Assembly (NCBI GenBank): GCA_963763215.1
Contig: CAVXNX010000015.1
Span: 1 to 64,000 of the forward strand
Source of the DNA: DASQZK01 sp963763215
GTDB lineage: Bacteria; Bacteroidota; Bacteroidia; Bacteroidales; GCA-2748055
Length of the DNA: 64,000 nt
Reading direction: 5' to 3'
The notes under the pieces are model-generated. The model was not told the origin of the DNA. It ran no database searches and worked only from the letters and a program-made list of their open reading frames with translations. Position numbers and translations under genes: made by a program. Of this stretch, positions 16,885 through 26,542 are shown piece by piece; position 1 is the first letter of the stretch; the number at the start of each line of letters is the position of its first letter.

Positions 16885-18537
16885 ATGAAAATGATTCTCC
16901 GGACACTGCCCGCGTTCACGGCAACGCTTCTGCTTTTATTGACCTTATCCCCTGTTTTTTCTCAATCCGACCCTGTTTCAACCGTAGATTCCCTGAATCA
17001 GGAATATCTCAACTGGTTCGACAAGAGTCCTTCCAAAAAAAATAAGGTAGAAGGTATCGGTGTCGATAAGACCTATGAAAAACTCATCGGAAATACCCCT
17101 GCCGCTAAGAAGGTGATCGTCGCGGTGATCGACGGAGGAGTCGATACCGCCCATGATGAATTGAAGGGGCGGATCTGGGTGAATGAAGATGAAATTCCCG
17201 GCAACGGGATCGATGACGATCAAAACGGATATATCGACGACATTCACGGGTGGAACTTCCTCGGCAACAAAAACGGCGAGAACGTCCAGTACGCCAATCT
17301 TGAGGAGGTGAGGATCATCCGCAGGCTGGGGCCAAAATTCAGTAATGTCGATTCCATCGACCAGGTCGCTCCCGGCGACAAGGACGAGTATAAACTCTAT
17401 AAGGCCTGCGAGGCATCCTACGAGAAAAAGAAAGAAAAATGGCAAAAGATTCAGTCGAATATCGCCAACCTGGAAACCAATATCGCCTATGCCAAAAAGA
17501 CCATTGAGGATTTCCTGGGTAAAGACACCTTTACGGTTGAAGAGCTCAAAAATCTCGAAACGGACCGCAATGATGTCAAAATGGTCAAGAATTTCCTGGT
17601 CAACCTCTACGACAACGGATTCACGCAAAGCGATCTCGACAAATTCAAGGACATGATCGACACCCGGCTGAACAAGCAGCTTAACCCGGATTTCAACTCG
17701 AGAACCATTATCGGAGACGATCCGGATAACATAAACGACCGGGATTACGGCAACAATGATGTTACCGGTCCCGATGCCTTTCACGGAACCTTTGTTTCGG
17801 GAATCATCGCTGCCATCCGGAACAACGGCATAGGCATCGACGGTATCGCCTCGAATGTTCAGATCATGAGTGTCAGGGCCGTTCCCGATGGTGATGAACG
17901 CGACAAGGACGTTGCCCTGGCGATCCGTTACGCGGTCGACAATGGGGCGAATGTCATCAACATGAGTTTCGGGAAGGATTTTTCACCGCATAAGGATTTT
18001 GTCGACGATGCCGTGAAATATGCAATGGCGCATAATGTCCTCCTGGTGCATGCGGCAGGGAACGATGCCAATGACATCGACACGGTGAACAGTTACCCGA
18101 TGGACAGGCTGAATGACGGAACGCAACTGAACAACTGGATTTCCGTTGGTGCCTCGTCTAAAACTCCTGACCAGGACCTTCCGGGTGCTTTCTCAAATTA
18201 CGGTCAGAAGAACGTGGATCTTTTTGCCCCCGGGGTGAATATCATTTCCCTCTATCCGGGAGACCAGTTTGAGATGGGAGACGGCACCAGCTTTGCCTCT
18301 CCCATGGTTGTCGGCGTGGCTGCCCTCGTCCTTTCCTACCATCCGGATCTGACCGCTGCAGACCTCAGGAAGGTCATCCTGTCTTCCACCGACAAACACC
18401 GCCGGCTGAAAGTGCAGCTTCCCTACGACCAATCGTCGGGTGAAGAACCGGCCAAAAAGCTTGTCCGCTTTGGTAAACTGTCGGTCACCGGCGGTATTGT
18501 CAATGTCTATAAAGCGTTTAAAAAAGCCGGTAAATAG
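16885..18537 (+). CDS. secreted S8 (subtilisin-like) serine peptidase with a large insert
   Basis: A 550-residue subtilase with a signal peptide (residues 1-26, ending PVFSQ). The catalytic triad is visible: Asp83 in VIVAVIDGGVD, His300 in DAFHGTFVSG and Ser469 in GDGTSFASPM. The oxyanion Asn is at about 393 in HAAGND. The Asp-His spacing of 217 residues is far more than the usual 30-60. The extra segment (about 150-270) is rich in Lys, Glu and Asp (KKKEKWQKIQSNIANLETNI) and predicted helical, probably a coiled hairpin. GIDDDQNGYIDDIHGWNF is a calcium-site-like motif common in Bacteroidota members. No T9SS tail is seen, so it is probably periplasmic. Confidence 0.92.
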   Translation: MKMILRTLPAFTATLLLLLTLSPVFSQSDPVSTVDSLNQEYLNWFDKSPSKKNKVEGIGVDKTYEKLIGNTPAAKKVIVAVIDGGVDTAHDELKGRIWVNEDEIPGNGIDDDQNGYIDDIHGWNFLGNKNGENVQYANLEEVRIIRRLGPKFSNVDSIDQVAPGDKDEYKLYKACEASYEKKKEKWQKIQSNIANLETNIAYAKKTIEDFLGKDTFTVEELKNLETDRNDVKMVKNFLVNLYDNGFTQSDLDKFKDMIDTRLNKQLNPDFNSRTIIGDDPDNINDRDYGNNDVTGPDAFHGTFVSGIIAAIRNNGIGIDGIASNVQIMSVRAVPDGDERDKDVALAIRYAVDNGANVINMSFGKDFSPHKDFVDDAVKYAMAHNVLLVHAAGNDANDIDTVNSYPMDRLNDGTQLNNWISVGASSKTPDQDLPGAFSNYGQKNVDLFAPGVNIISLYPGDQFEMGDGTSFASPMVVGVAALVLSYHPDLTAADLRKVILSSTDKHRRLKVQLPYDQSSGEEPAKKLVRFGKLSVTGGIVNVYKAFKKAGK

Positions 18538-18681
18538 CCTGCATCGGCAACAGCGGAGCTTCGTGGCGGATCGACAGGCAACAGCCCTGCAGGGGGGACC
18601 GTTGCACGGGATTTCGCAAGACTATGTCCCGCAGACACTGCCGGTAAAGGTTAAACGACTAAACGACAGAAATCTGAACGC

Positions 18682-19116
18682 ATGAAAAACATTCTGGTAT
18701 CCATAAATTTTGAGGAAAAGTATTCGCTCCTCATCGATAAGGCCACTGAACTGGCTGAGAAATTCGACGCAAAAATATGGCTTCTTCATGTGGCCGCCCC
18801 GGAACCCGACTTTGTCGGCTACGACGTCGGTCCGCAATACATCAGGGATTTCAGGGCCGAGGATTTGAAAAATGAACACAAGGCCCTGCAAAAGTGCGTC
18901 GTTCTGCTGGAAGAAAACGGCATCGAAGCCGATGCCCTTCTTATTCCCGGAGCCACCACCGAGATGGTCCTGGAAGAATGCAACCGCCTGTCTGTCGACC
19001 TGGTGATCATCGGTCACCAGGAGCACAGCCTTCTCTATGAGACCTTTGTCGGAAGTGAGTCGATCAATATCATCAATAAATCCAAAATCCCGGTTTTGAT
19101 CATCCCTGTTGATTGA
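18682..19116 (+). CDS. universal stress protein (UspA family)
   Basis: The 144-residue product has the UspA fold: an N-terminal strand KNILVSINFEEKYSLLIDKA, the strand IWLLHVAAPEPDF, and LVIIGHQEHSLLYETFVGSES near the end. This last segment is a partial match to the nucleotide-binding pattern GxxGxxxxxxxxxGS/T: the second Gly is changed and the GS is kept. The final strand is KIPVLIIPVD. It should be cytoplasmic. It lies 145 bp after the subtilase gene and is probably expressed separately. Nothing shows which stress induces it. Confidence 0.88.
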   Translation: MKNILVSINFEEKYSLLIDKATELAEKFDAKIWLLHVAAPEPDFVGYDVGPQYIRDFRAEDLKNEHKALQKCVVLLEENGIEADALLIPGATTEMVLEECNRLSVDLVIIGHQEHSLLYETFVGSESINIINKSKIPVLIIPVD

Positions 19117-19273
19117 ACCAGCCGGTGGTGCGAATGCCCTTTTGCCGGGAATTATTTTGAAATATTCCATATAACAGTCGCTTTCGTCAATTTTTCAATC
19201 CGGAATCCTGTTAACCTTCCGGATTGATTGTAAATTAGTGTGCCTAAACCTCAACGGAAAAATTCCCACACGG

Positions 19274-20890
19274 ATGAAAACGACCGAAATGTTCCCAAAG
19301 CGGCAGAAAGCCCTGCTTTCCATATTGACCATCCTACGCATCGGCATCGGGTGGCATTTTCTTTACGAAGGACTGGTCAAGATTTTCGATCCCGCCTGGT
19401 CGGCGGCCGGTTTTCTCGGTAGCGCGACAGGACCTGTTTCAGGGTTGTTCCATGCCATGGGAGCAAATCCCCGGGTTGTGCCGTACGTCGATCTGTTGAA
19501 CATTGCCGGGCTCGTCCTGATCGGTTTCGGACTGATACTCGGCCTGTTCACACGGTTTTCACAAATGGCCGGTATCGTGCTGCTCTTCCTTTATTATATC
19601 TCCCACCCACCCCTGTTCACCGATCCGGGTTTTTTCCGGGAAGGATCCTACTTCCTGGTCAGTAAGGACCTCCTGGAGATCCTCGCCCTGGTGGTACTCA
19701 TGTTTTTCCCCACCGGCCGGTTTCTGGGCCTCGACGGGCTGTTTCATACATTGATCTCGCGGCCCGTGCACAAGATCGATGCCGGCCAGCCTGTAACGTC
19801 CTCTGTCAGCACCGATCCCAAGCACATACAGCGCCGTGAAGCCCTCAAACACCTGGCGACATTGCCGTTTCTCGGCGCCGTGATCTACGGTGCCATCCGG
19901 AAAACCCGCCTGGAGAGTGCGGAAGAACAGAATCTCGTCGATGCCGCTTCCGGACCCACCCAGCGGTTCGTTGACCAGATCCAGTCAGGCGGCGACAGGC
20001 TCTCACTGGCCAACCTCAAAGGGCAGAAGTTCGAGGAAGCCTCCAAAATCAAAGGAACGGTCGCCCGGGGAATGCTGGGCACCCTCGAAGCTTCGAAGAT
20101 CATCCTGGGCGGCAACCTGCTCAGCGGGTATGTCCATTCCCGCGACCTGATCTATGTCTCCTCCCTCGTTTTGCACTATCACCAGAAGGACCGCATCTTC
20201 CGGACGCTGATGCTCGCCGAGCAGTGCGGCGTGAATACCCTGCTCTCGAATCCCGTGGTTATGCCCCTGATGCAGGAATACTGGAATGAAGGCTACGGTA
20301 AAATCCAGTTCATTTCCGACTGTGCCGGCCTCGATTACAGCGACGGGATCAAGCCCATGCCATTCGATAAATACACAGATATCGTCAAAAAAGCCATCGA
20401 CGACGGTGCCAATGCCGGTTATATCCAGGGTGAAACAGCCGATTATTATATCGGGCATGGTGAAGTGGATAAGATCGTCAGCATCATGGATCTTCTCAGA
20501 AAGAACAATCTTCCGATCGGGATCGGGGCCCACCGGATCGAAACCATCAAAAAATGCGTTGAGCTGGGTCTGGAGACGGACTTCTGGATGAAAACCCTGC
20601 ACACGCACGATTACTGGTCGGCCACTGCTCCAACATGGCATGACAACATGTATTGTTTCGACCCGCAGGAAACCATCCGGTATATGGAGACCCTGCCCCA
20701 GCCGTGGATTGCCTTCAAAACCCTGGCGGCAGGATCACTTCATCCCGGGCAGGCGTTCCCGTGGTGTTATCAAAATGGCGCCGATTTCCTCTGCGTGGGG
20801 ATGTATGATTTCCAGGTCGTCGACGATGTCAACCTGGCCATTGACGCCCACAGCGGGGCCCGTGACAGGAAGAGGCCCTGGAGAGCTTAG
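19274..20890 (+). CDS. DoxX membrane domain fused to a TIM-barrel-like domain
   Basis: From the Met at 19274 the protein has 538 residues. Residues 1-165 form a DoxX/DoxD-type four-helix membrane domain (ILRIGIGWHFLYEGLVKIF, GFGLILGLFTRFSQMAGIVL). After a linker, a twin-arginine-like segment RREALKHLATLPFLGAVIYG begins a second part. From about residue 250 the sequence looks like an aldolase or aldo/keto-reductase-type (beta/alpha)8 barrel, with IQFISDCAGLDY, YIQGETADYYI, PIGIGAHRIETIKKC, DFWMKTLHTHDYW and FLCVGMYDFQVVDD. Such DoxX fusions occur in Bacteroidota, but the reaction is unknown. A membrane-tethered oxidoreductase or lyase is the best inference. Confidence 0.75.
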   Translation: MKTTEMFPKRQKALLSILTILRIGIGWHFLYEGLVKIFDPAWSAAGFLGSATGPVSGLFHAMGANPRVVPYVDLLNIAGLVLIGFGLILGLFTRFSQMAGIVLLFLYYISHPPLFTDPGFFREGSYFLVSKDLLEILALVVLMFFPTGRFLGLDGLFHTLISRPVHKIDAGQPVTSSVSTDPKHIQRREALKHLATLPFLGAVIYGAIRKTRLESAEEQNLVDAASGPTQRFVDQIQSGGDRLSLANLKGQKFEEASKIKGTVARGMLGTLEASKIILGGNLLSGYVHSRDLIYVSSLVLHYHQKDRIFRTLMLAEQCGVNTLLSNPVVMPLMQEYWNEGYGKIQFISDCAGLDYSDGIKPMPFDKYTDIVKKAIDDGANAGYIQGETADYYIGHGEVDKIVSIMDLLRKNNLPIGIGAHRIETIKKCVELGLETDFWMKTLHTHDYWSATAPTWHDNMYCFDPQETIRYMETLPQPWIAFKTLAAGSLHPGQAFPWCYQNGADFLCVGMYDFQVVDDVNLAIDAHSGARDRKRPWRA

Positions 20891-20931
20891 GGATCCGGGG
20901 TGAATTCAACTTTTCACAGCAGGAAGTTGTT

Positions 20932-21648
20932 ATGTCATTTTTAATCCGGAGCAATGAAGCTTCGCATGCATTCAAACCAGTGAGGACTGTTTCCGAAAAA
21001 AGGTTTATCCTGTTTTCTGCCGTGACCTGCCTTGTGGCCACGGTGGGCGATTTTACCGTCATGGGCATTGCGGGAAGTATTTACCCCAACTACCGCATGT
21101 TTCATGATACGGAGAGTATGCTGGGAGCCACAGCCAGTCCCGTAGCAACCCTGACATCCACCTGGTGGATCGTCCTGGGATTCCTTTTCGTCATCTATGG
21201 CGCCGGTTTCAGGACGGCCTACCGGAATGCCGGATCCACCGCCCTGGCCGCTTCATGGCTCATCATCCTTTACGGGGTGGGAGAAGGTATGGGGTCCGGA
21301 ATCTTCCCTGCCAATTACGTGAACGGGAACCTGACCTTCACCGGGAAAATCCATGATGCCTTCGGCGGACTGGCCATCGCCGGGATGTTTATCCTCCCAT
21401 TGCTCGTCAGGCGAATCATCCCGCGGGAAAAACATCCTGCACTTTATAAATCGGCCTGGCCGATCATCATCTTCGGCCTGATCGCCCTTATCCTTTTCAG
21501 CATTTCAAAACTGAAAAGCCACCCCGTGGAATTCATCACAACATGGAAGGGCTTGTGGCAACGACTTCTTACCTTCAACTTTTATGTTTACCTCGACTTC
21601 GTGGCCGTTGTCATGGGAATTGATGCCCTCAAAGACAGGGGATCGTAA
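20932..21648 (+). CDS. DUF998-like integral membrane protein
   Basis: A 238-residue protein with about six transmembrane helices. The pattern YPNYRMFHDTESMLGATASPVA after the first helix, GVGEGMGSGIFPAN in the middle and TGKIHDAFGGLAIAG later fits the DUF998 group of small bacterial membrane proteins. They have no established role. It begins 41 bp after the DoxX-fusion gene on the same strand and could share its transcript. Confidence 0.7.
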   Translation: MSFLIRSNEASHAFKPVRTVSEKRFILFSAVTCLVATVGDFTVMGIAGSIYPNYRMFHDTESMLGATASPVATLTSTWWIVLGFLFVIYGAGFRTAYRNAGSTALAASWLIILYGVGEGMGSGIFPANYVNGNLTFTGKIHDAFGGLAIAGMFILPLLVRRIIPREKHPALYKSAWPIIIFGLIALILFSISKLKSHPVEFITTWKGLWQRLLTFNFYVYLDFVAVVMGIDALKDRGS

Positions 21649-21839
21649 TCTTCAACAAGAATGACCCCGCCCCTGTTCCGCACGGATGGTTTACCGCCCA
21701 TGAATCCGCCGGCATGTTAAAAAATCCTAAGACCTGCGATTAATCCTGTCATTGCCAAAACGATATGACATTCCGGATTGTTGATATGTCAGACCACCTG
21801 AAACAGACATGTCATATTCTTCCATAAAAACCTGTTATC

Positions 21840-22475
21840 ATGGATTTCAACGACAAAGCCGCGGATTGGGACAATGATCCACAAAAAATCGAAAGAGCCG
21901 GGGCCTTTATGCATGAAGTGGATTCTTTTCTTTTGGGTGAAGAAATCAACGACGCCCTGGAATTCGGTTGTGGTACCGGGCTGCTGAGCTTTTTCTTCCG
22001 CGAACGCTTTAAACGGATCACCCTGGTGGACAGTTCTTCCGGCATGTTGAGAGTCGTCCGGGAGAAGATCAAAAAAAACCATCTCGATCATTTCAAACCC
22101 GTTCATATTGATCTCGAGAAACAGGAGCTGAATGAAAAGTTCGATATCATCTATACCCTCATGGCCCTTCATCATGTCCGGGACCTTGACCTGATCTTCC
22201 ATCGTTTCAATGACATGCTCGCCGAAGGCGGGTACCTTTGCATCGGCGACCTGGAAAAGGAAGACGGCAGCTTCCACAGTCATCTGCCCGATTTTGACGG
22301 ACACAATGGTTTTGAAGGCGACAAGCTGGAGAGGCTCCTGAAACTGCACGGTTTTTCGATCCTCGAATTCAAAGATTTTTATACCATCGAAAAGGGCAAT
22401 GGCACGGATCAACAGACCTACCCCCTGTTTATGCTCATCGCCCAGAAACCTGAATTCAGGCCGCATGAAGCCTGA
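21840..22475 (+). CDS. class I SAM-dependent methyltransferase
   Basis: A 211-residue single-domain methyltransferase. Motif I is ALEFGCGTGLLSFFF near residues 40-54, the acidic loop ITLVDSSSGML binds the SAM ribose, DIIYTLMALHHVRDLD is motif IV, and MLAEGGYLCIGDLEKEDGSFH is the post-strand 5 region. The N-terminus DFNDKAADWDND is typical of small cytosolic methyltransferases of the UbiE-like type. The acceptor is unknown. The next gene starts 20 bp after its stop. Confidence 0.85.
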   Translation: MDFNDKAADWDNDPQKIERAGAFMHEVDSFLLGEEINDALEFGCGTGLLSFFFRERFKRITLVDSSSGMLRVVREKIKKNHLDHFKPVHIDLEKQELNEKFDIIYTLMALHHVRDLDLIFHRFNDMLAEGGYLCIGDLEKEDGSFHSHLPDFDGHNGFEGDKLERLLKLHGFSILEFKDFYTIEKGNGTDQQTYPLFMLIAQKPEFRPHEA

Positions 22476-22495
22476 CCTTCATCAAATCACACGTT

Positions 22496-23068
22496 ATGGA
22501 AACCTTTGTGGCCATCCTGAGAGGGATCAATGTCAGTGGGCGTAAAAACATCAAAATGGAGGAACTCCGGACGGTCATGGAAGACGCCGGCTTCGGGGAT
22601 GTGACGACATATATCCAGAGCGGAAATATCCTGTTTAGGGCCCTTGCCGACGATATGCAGAAACTGGCCGCGAAGGTGGAAAACGTGATCACTGAACATT
22701 TTGGCGAGGCAATTCCCGTTGTCATCCGCAGTGCCGGTCAGTTGCGACGGATCTTCACCGAAAATCCCTTCCTTTCCCGGCCGCTTATTGATGAAAAAAA
22801 ACTGCATGTCACGTTTCTTTCTGCGGAACCCGACACTGCCCTGGCGGAAAAATTATCCACCCGCCAGTATCTTCCCGACGAATTCGTGCCGGCCGGAAAG
22901 GAGATCTACCTGTATTGCCCTGGCGGATACGGCCGGACGAAGCTGAACAACACATTTTTCGAGACAAAGCTGAAGGTTACGGCCACGACGCGGAACTGGA
23001 AAACTGTTGCGAAGCTTCTGGAATTGGGCGGGGAAAAGTCGAAAGTCCGGGATTCTAACGGAAAATGA
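22496..23068 (+). CDS. DUF1697 family protein
   Basis: The 190-residue protein begins METFVAILRGINVSGRKNI, the diagnostic start of the DUF1697 family, followed by MEELRTVMEDAGFGDVTTYI and QSGNILF. The later segments LPDEFVPAGKEIYLYCPGGYG and KVTATTRNWKTVAKL (TxRNW) are also family hallmarks. The family is cytoplasmic with no known biochemical function. It follows the methyltransferase by 20 bp and is likely co-transcribed with it. Confidence 0.9.
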   Translation: METFVAILRGINVSGRKNIKMEELRTVMEDAGFGDVTTYIQSGNILFRALADDMQKLAAKVENVITEHFGEAIPVVIRSAGQLRRIFTENPFLSRPLIDEKKLHVTFLSAEPDTALAEKLSTRQYLPDEFVPAGKEIYLYCPGGYGRTKLNNTFFETKLKVTATTRNWKTVAKLLELGGEKSKVRDSNGK

Positions 23069-23369
23069 AGGGAAAGTCGCCGCTCCGGCCTCCAACCGGC
23101 CATCGCTTCACTCTCTTCCTGACACTCCCCGGCATCCTGTGAACAAAATTTTTTTCCTCCTGAAAAACAGAAACTCCAGAGTTACAGGTTGATCGACAAG
23201 AAGATACACTGCACTCCCGGCCTTTGGGGCTAAATCCTGTGATCAAAGGCCGGCGACTTTCCCCGCCTGTTTGGATGAATTTCAGGAAAAAATAATAACT
23301 TCGAGATTCCATGAAACCTCAATACGTATGCTTTCATCCTTCAAACCAACGCCGAATAATTTGACCAAA
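23069..23369. other. intergenic stretch, likely promoter region of the Gfo/Idh-like gene
   Basis: No open frame here resembles a protein, although the following gene's frame stays open upstream to 23271. I see no strong hairpin and no full -33/-7 promoter pair. Confidence 0.35.
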
Positions 23370-24767
23370 ATGAACCGTTCCCGAATCATCCCCGTTATCA
23401 TGAGCCTATCACTGATCATGTCCTGCCATTCAACGATGAAAAATCAGAATGGCAAACCCGTAACCCTGATCACCCTGAATCCCGGTCATTTTCATGCATC
23501 GCTGGTTCAGAAGGTGATGTACCCTTCGGTCGACAGCAATGTCTATGTTTATGCGCCCAAGGGACCTGAGGTGCAAGACTACCTCAACAGGATCGATGCC
23601 TACAACACCCGAACCGATGATCCGACACACTGGGATGAACATATCTACCTCGGGCCGGACTACTTTGAAAAAATGCTTGAAGAGAAGAAAGGCAACGTCG
23701 TTGTACTTGCCGGGAACAACAAGATTAAGACCGATTACATCTATCATTCTGTGGAAAACGGTCTGAATGTCCTGGCCGACAAACCCATGGTCATCACCCC
23801 TGAAAAATTCCCGGAGATGGAGGAATCCTTTGCTCTCGCCGCAAAAGAAGGCGTTTTGTTATACGATATCATGACGGAACGTTTTGAGATTACCACGATC
23901 CTTCAAAAGAAACTTTCCGAAAAGGCTGGGCTTTTCGGCGAGCTCATCGATGGGACCGAGGATGAACCGGCCATTACCAAAGAAAGCGTCCATCATTTTT
24001 TCAAATACGTCTCGGGCATTCCGTTGGTGCGTCCGGCGTGGGCTTTCGATGTGGAACAGCAGGGTGAAGGCATTGTAGATGTCACGACCCACCTCGTTGA
24101 TCTGGCCCAGTGGGAAGCCTTTCCCGGGGTGGCTCTCGATTATAAAAAGGATGTGGATATGCTCTCGGCACGTCACTGGACCACAGCCATCGCCCCTGAC
24201 GAGTTTGAAGCGGTGACCGGTTTGAAGGAATATCCCGGCTACCTGGAGAAATATGTCAAAAATGACACGCTGAAGGTTTACTGCAACGGGGCCATGGATT
24301 ACCGGCTGAAAGGCAAATACATCCACATCTCGGTCGAATGGCGCTACCGGGCGGTGGATGGCGCCGGTGACACGCATTTCTCAATTATGCGGGGAAGCAA
24401 CGCCGACCTGATGATCAAACAGGGTATGGAACAAAATTACATTCCACAGGTATTCGTCAGTATGAAGCAGGGGGATGCCACCACTTTTGAGAAGCTGCTG
24501 AAGAAAACCGTCGAACAGGATTTCGCCACGGATTACCCCGGGCTGAGCATCAAAAAGGTGGATGAAAAAACGTGGAACGTGGTCATTCCCGATAAATACC
24601 GGCTTGGCCATGAGGCCCATTTCGGACAGGTAACGCGCAACTTCCTCGGGTACCTGGAGAAGGGGGATATGCCGGAATGGGAAGTTCCCGACATGATCAC
24701 CAAGTATTACATTACCACTCAGGCTCTGAAAATGGCCAGGAGTGCAGATCCGGGAGAAAAACCATGA
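23370..24767 (+). CDS. Gfo/Idh/MocA-like oxidoreductase lipoprotein
   Basis: From the Met at 23370 (MNRSRIIPVIMSLSLIMSC) the protein has 465 residues and a lipoprotein signal with Cys at about residue 19. The Rossmann-like part runs from VTLITLNPGHFHASLVQKV, through KGNVVVLAGNNKIKTDYIYH, to NVLADKPMVITPEKFPEM, the EKP-like motif position of Gfo/Idh/MocA dehydrogenases. The C-terminal domain (SVEWRYRAVDGAGDTHFSI and beyond) matches the putative oxidoreductase C-terminal domain found in Bacteroidota sugar-processing lipoproteins. The substrate is probably a sugar or sugar derivative. It is followed closely by the GH30 gene, which suggests a shared carbohydrate role. Confidence 0.82.
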   Translation: MNRSRIIPVIMSLSLIMSCHSTMKNQNGKPVTLITLNPGHFHASLVQKVMYPSVDSNVYVYAPKGPEVQDYLNRIDAYNTRTDDPTHWDEHIYLGPDYFEKMLEEKKGNVVVLAGNNKIKTDYIYHSVENGLNVLADKPMVITPEKFPEMEESFALAAKEGVLLYDIMTERFEITTILQKKLSEKAGLFGELIDGTEDEPAITKESVHHFFKYVSGIPLVRPAWAFDVEQQGEGIVDVTTHLVDLAQWEAFPGVALDYKKDVDMLSARHWTTAIAPDEFEAVTGLKEYPGYLEKYVKNDTLKVYCNGAMDYRLKGKYIHISVEWRYRAVDGAGDTHFSIMRGSNADLMIKQGMEQNYIPQVFVSMKQGDATTFEKLLKKTVEQDFATDYPGLSIKKVDEKTWNVVIPDKYRLGHEAHFGQVTRNFLGYLEKGDMPEWEVPDMITKYYITTQALKMARSADPGEKP

Positions 24768-24929
24768 TCATTTGGCGCCCTTTTTCGCACCGGCAAAAGG
24801 GATGACCGTTCCAGGAATTCAGGTGCCACGTCCGGCATGAGCATTTGTTTTTACATTAACCGGATCACTTTCAGGACGATACACCGTTCAGTAAGCCTTG
24901 CGGCTGCTGACAGATATAAATTTCTGTCT

Positions 24930-26432
24930 ATGAAAAGATGTATTCCTGCTATATTACTGGCGGGACTGGCGTGGCATAGTGCCGCCGGCCAGACACCCGC
25001 CCGGAATGAAAGCGCCCCGTCCTGGAAAGCTGCCGTTTACATTACTGCACAAAACACCGGCGACCGGCTGACGAAAAAAGAACTGCCCGCTTTCGAAGCC
25101 GTGGTTCAACCCGAAGAATCCCACCCCTATATCATGATCGATCCGGGGAAGACCTTCCAGTCGGTTGAGGGTTTTGGCGGTGCCTTCACCGATGCAGCGG
25201 CTGAAACATTCTACAAGCTCCCCGAAAAACAGCGGGCGATGATCCTGGAGGCATATTTTTCACCGGAAAAAGGGATCGGCTATTCCCTGTGCCGCACAAA
25301 CATCAACAGTTGCGATTTCTCCAGCGATAGCTATTCATACGATGAGACGGATGGGGACACCACCCTTTCCGATTTCAACATCGACCACGACCGGAAATAT
25401 AAGATCCCATTCATCAAGGCGGCTCTGGAAGAAGCGGGAGGCACAGTCAGGATCCTGGCTTCACCGTGGAGCCCTCCGGCATGGATGAAAACGAACCGTT
25501 CGATGCTCCACGGGGGCAAGCTCAGGCCGGAGTGCTATTCGTCCTGGGCCAGGTATTTCGTCCGGTTCATGCAGGAATACCAGTCCGAAGGCATTCCCAT
25601 CTGGGGTTTCACCGTCCAGAATGAACCCATGGCTTCCCAGACCTGGGAGTCATGCATCTTCACGGGGGAAGAAGAACGCGATTTCGTGAAAAACCACCTT
25701 GGTCCGGCGCTCGCCCGGTCGGAAACGCATCCGAAACTGATCATCTGGGACCACAACCGAGGCATCATGTACCAAAGGGCACAGACCGTTCTCGACGATC
25801 CCGGAGCCTCCCGGTTTGTCTGGGGCACAGGCTTTCACTGGTACGTCGGCGATCATTTCGACAATGTGAGACTGGTTCACGATGCCTGGCCCGACAAAAA
25901 CCTCATCTTTACCGAAGCCACCGTGGCATCCTTCCACGCCGACCGGATCGGAAACTGGGGGTATGGTGAGAAATACGGCGAATCGATCATCTCCGACCTG
26001 AACAACTGGGCATCGGGATGGATCGACTGGAACCTGCTGCTCGATGAGAAAGGCGGACCGAATCACGTGGGAAATTTCTGTATGGCCACGATGATCGGGG
26101 ACACGCGGACCGGCGAGGTGAAATTCATGAACGCCTACTATTACATCGGCCATTTCTCAAAATTTATCCGGCCGGGCGCCAGGCGCATCGTCAGCTCATC
26201 CGACGATGACCGGTTCCTGACCACCGCCTTCCTGAATCCCGACGGAAAAATCGAGGTGGTGGTGATGAACAAGACAACGGATGACATCGACTACCAGCTC
26301 TGGCTGGGGGGAGAGGCCACACGGCTTTCCAGCCCGGCCCATTCCATAGAAACCATTGAGTTGAACCCCGGTAATGAAGCCATGGTGGCCAATGTCATCG
26401 GGTTAATGAATGAAGGGGAACGAGGCCGGTGA
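24930..26432 (+). CDS. secreted glycoside hydrolase family 30 (glucosylceramidase-type) enzyme
   Basis: A 500-residue enzyme from the Met at 24930, with a signal peptide of about 21 residues (SAAGQ). The GH30 signatures are QSVEGFGGAFTDAAAETFY (residues 77-95), RILASPWSPPAWMKTN (174-189), WGFTVQNEP with acid/base Glu at about 232, and NLIFTEA with nucleophile Glu at about 329. The C-terminal beta-sandwich (VVVMNKTTDDIDYQLW) is also present. GH30 retaining enzymes hydrolyse beta-glucosyl, beta-1,6-glucan or xylan-type bonds; this looks closest to the glucocerebrosidase-like subfamilies. It overlaps the beginning of the next gene's open frame, but that gene starts later. Confidence 0.92.
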   Translation: MKRCIPAILLAGLAWHSAAGQTPARNESAPSWKAAVYITAQNTGDRLTKKELPAFEAVVQPEESHPYIMIDPGKTFQSVEGFGGAFTDAAAETFYKLPEKQRAMILEAYFSPEKGIGYSLCRTNINSCDFSSDSYSYDETDGDTTLSDFNIDHDRKYKIPFIKAALEEAGGTVRILASPWSPPAWMKTNRSMLHGGKLRPECYSSWARYFVRFMQEYQSEGIPIWGFTVQNEPMASQTWESCIFTGEEERDFVKNHLGPALARSETHPKLIIWDHNRGIMYQRAQTVLDDPGASRFVWGTGFHWYVGDHFDNVRLVHDAWPDKNLIFTEATVASFHADRIGNWGYGEKYGESIISDLNNWASGWIDWNLLLDEKGGPNHVGNFCMATMIGDTRTGEVKFMNAYYYIGHFSKFIRPGARRIVSSSDDDRFLTTAFLNPDGKIEVVVMNKTTDDIDYQLWLGGEATRLSSPAHSIETIELNPGNEAMVANVIGLMNEGERGR

Positions 26433-26542
26433 TCGCATCCCCAACCATAATGGCGGAGACCATGGGACTGAACGCGAAGAACACGGAGGAGGGACTGAAT
26501 GAAGCGCCGGGAGTCCGGTTCCCGGCTGCAGGAGAGAGATGG

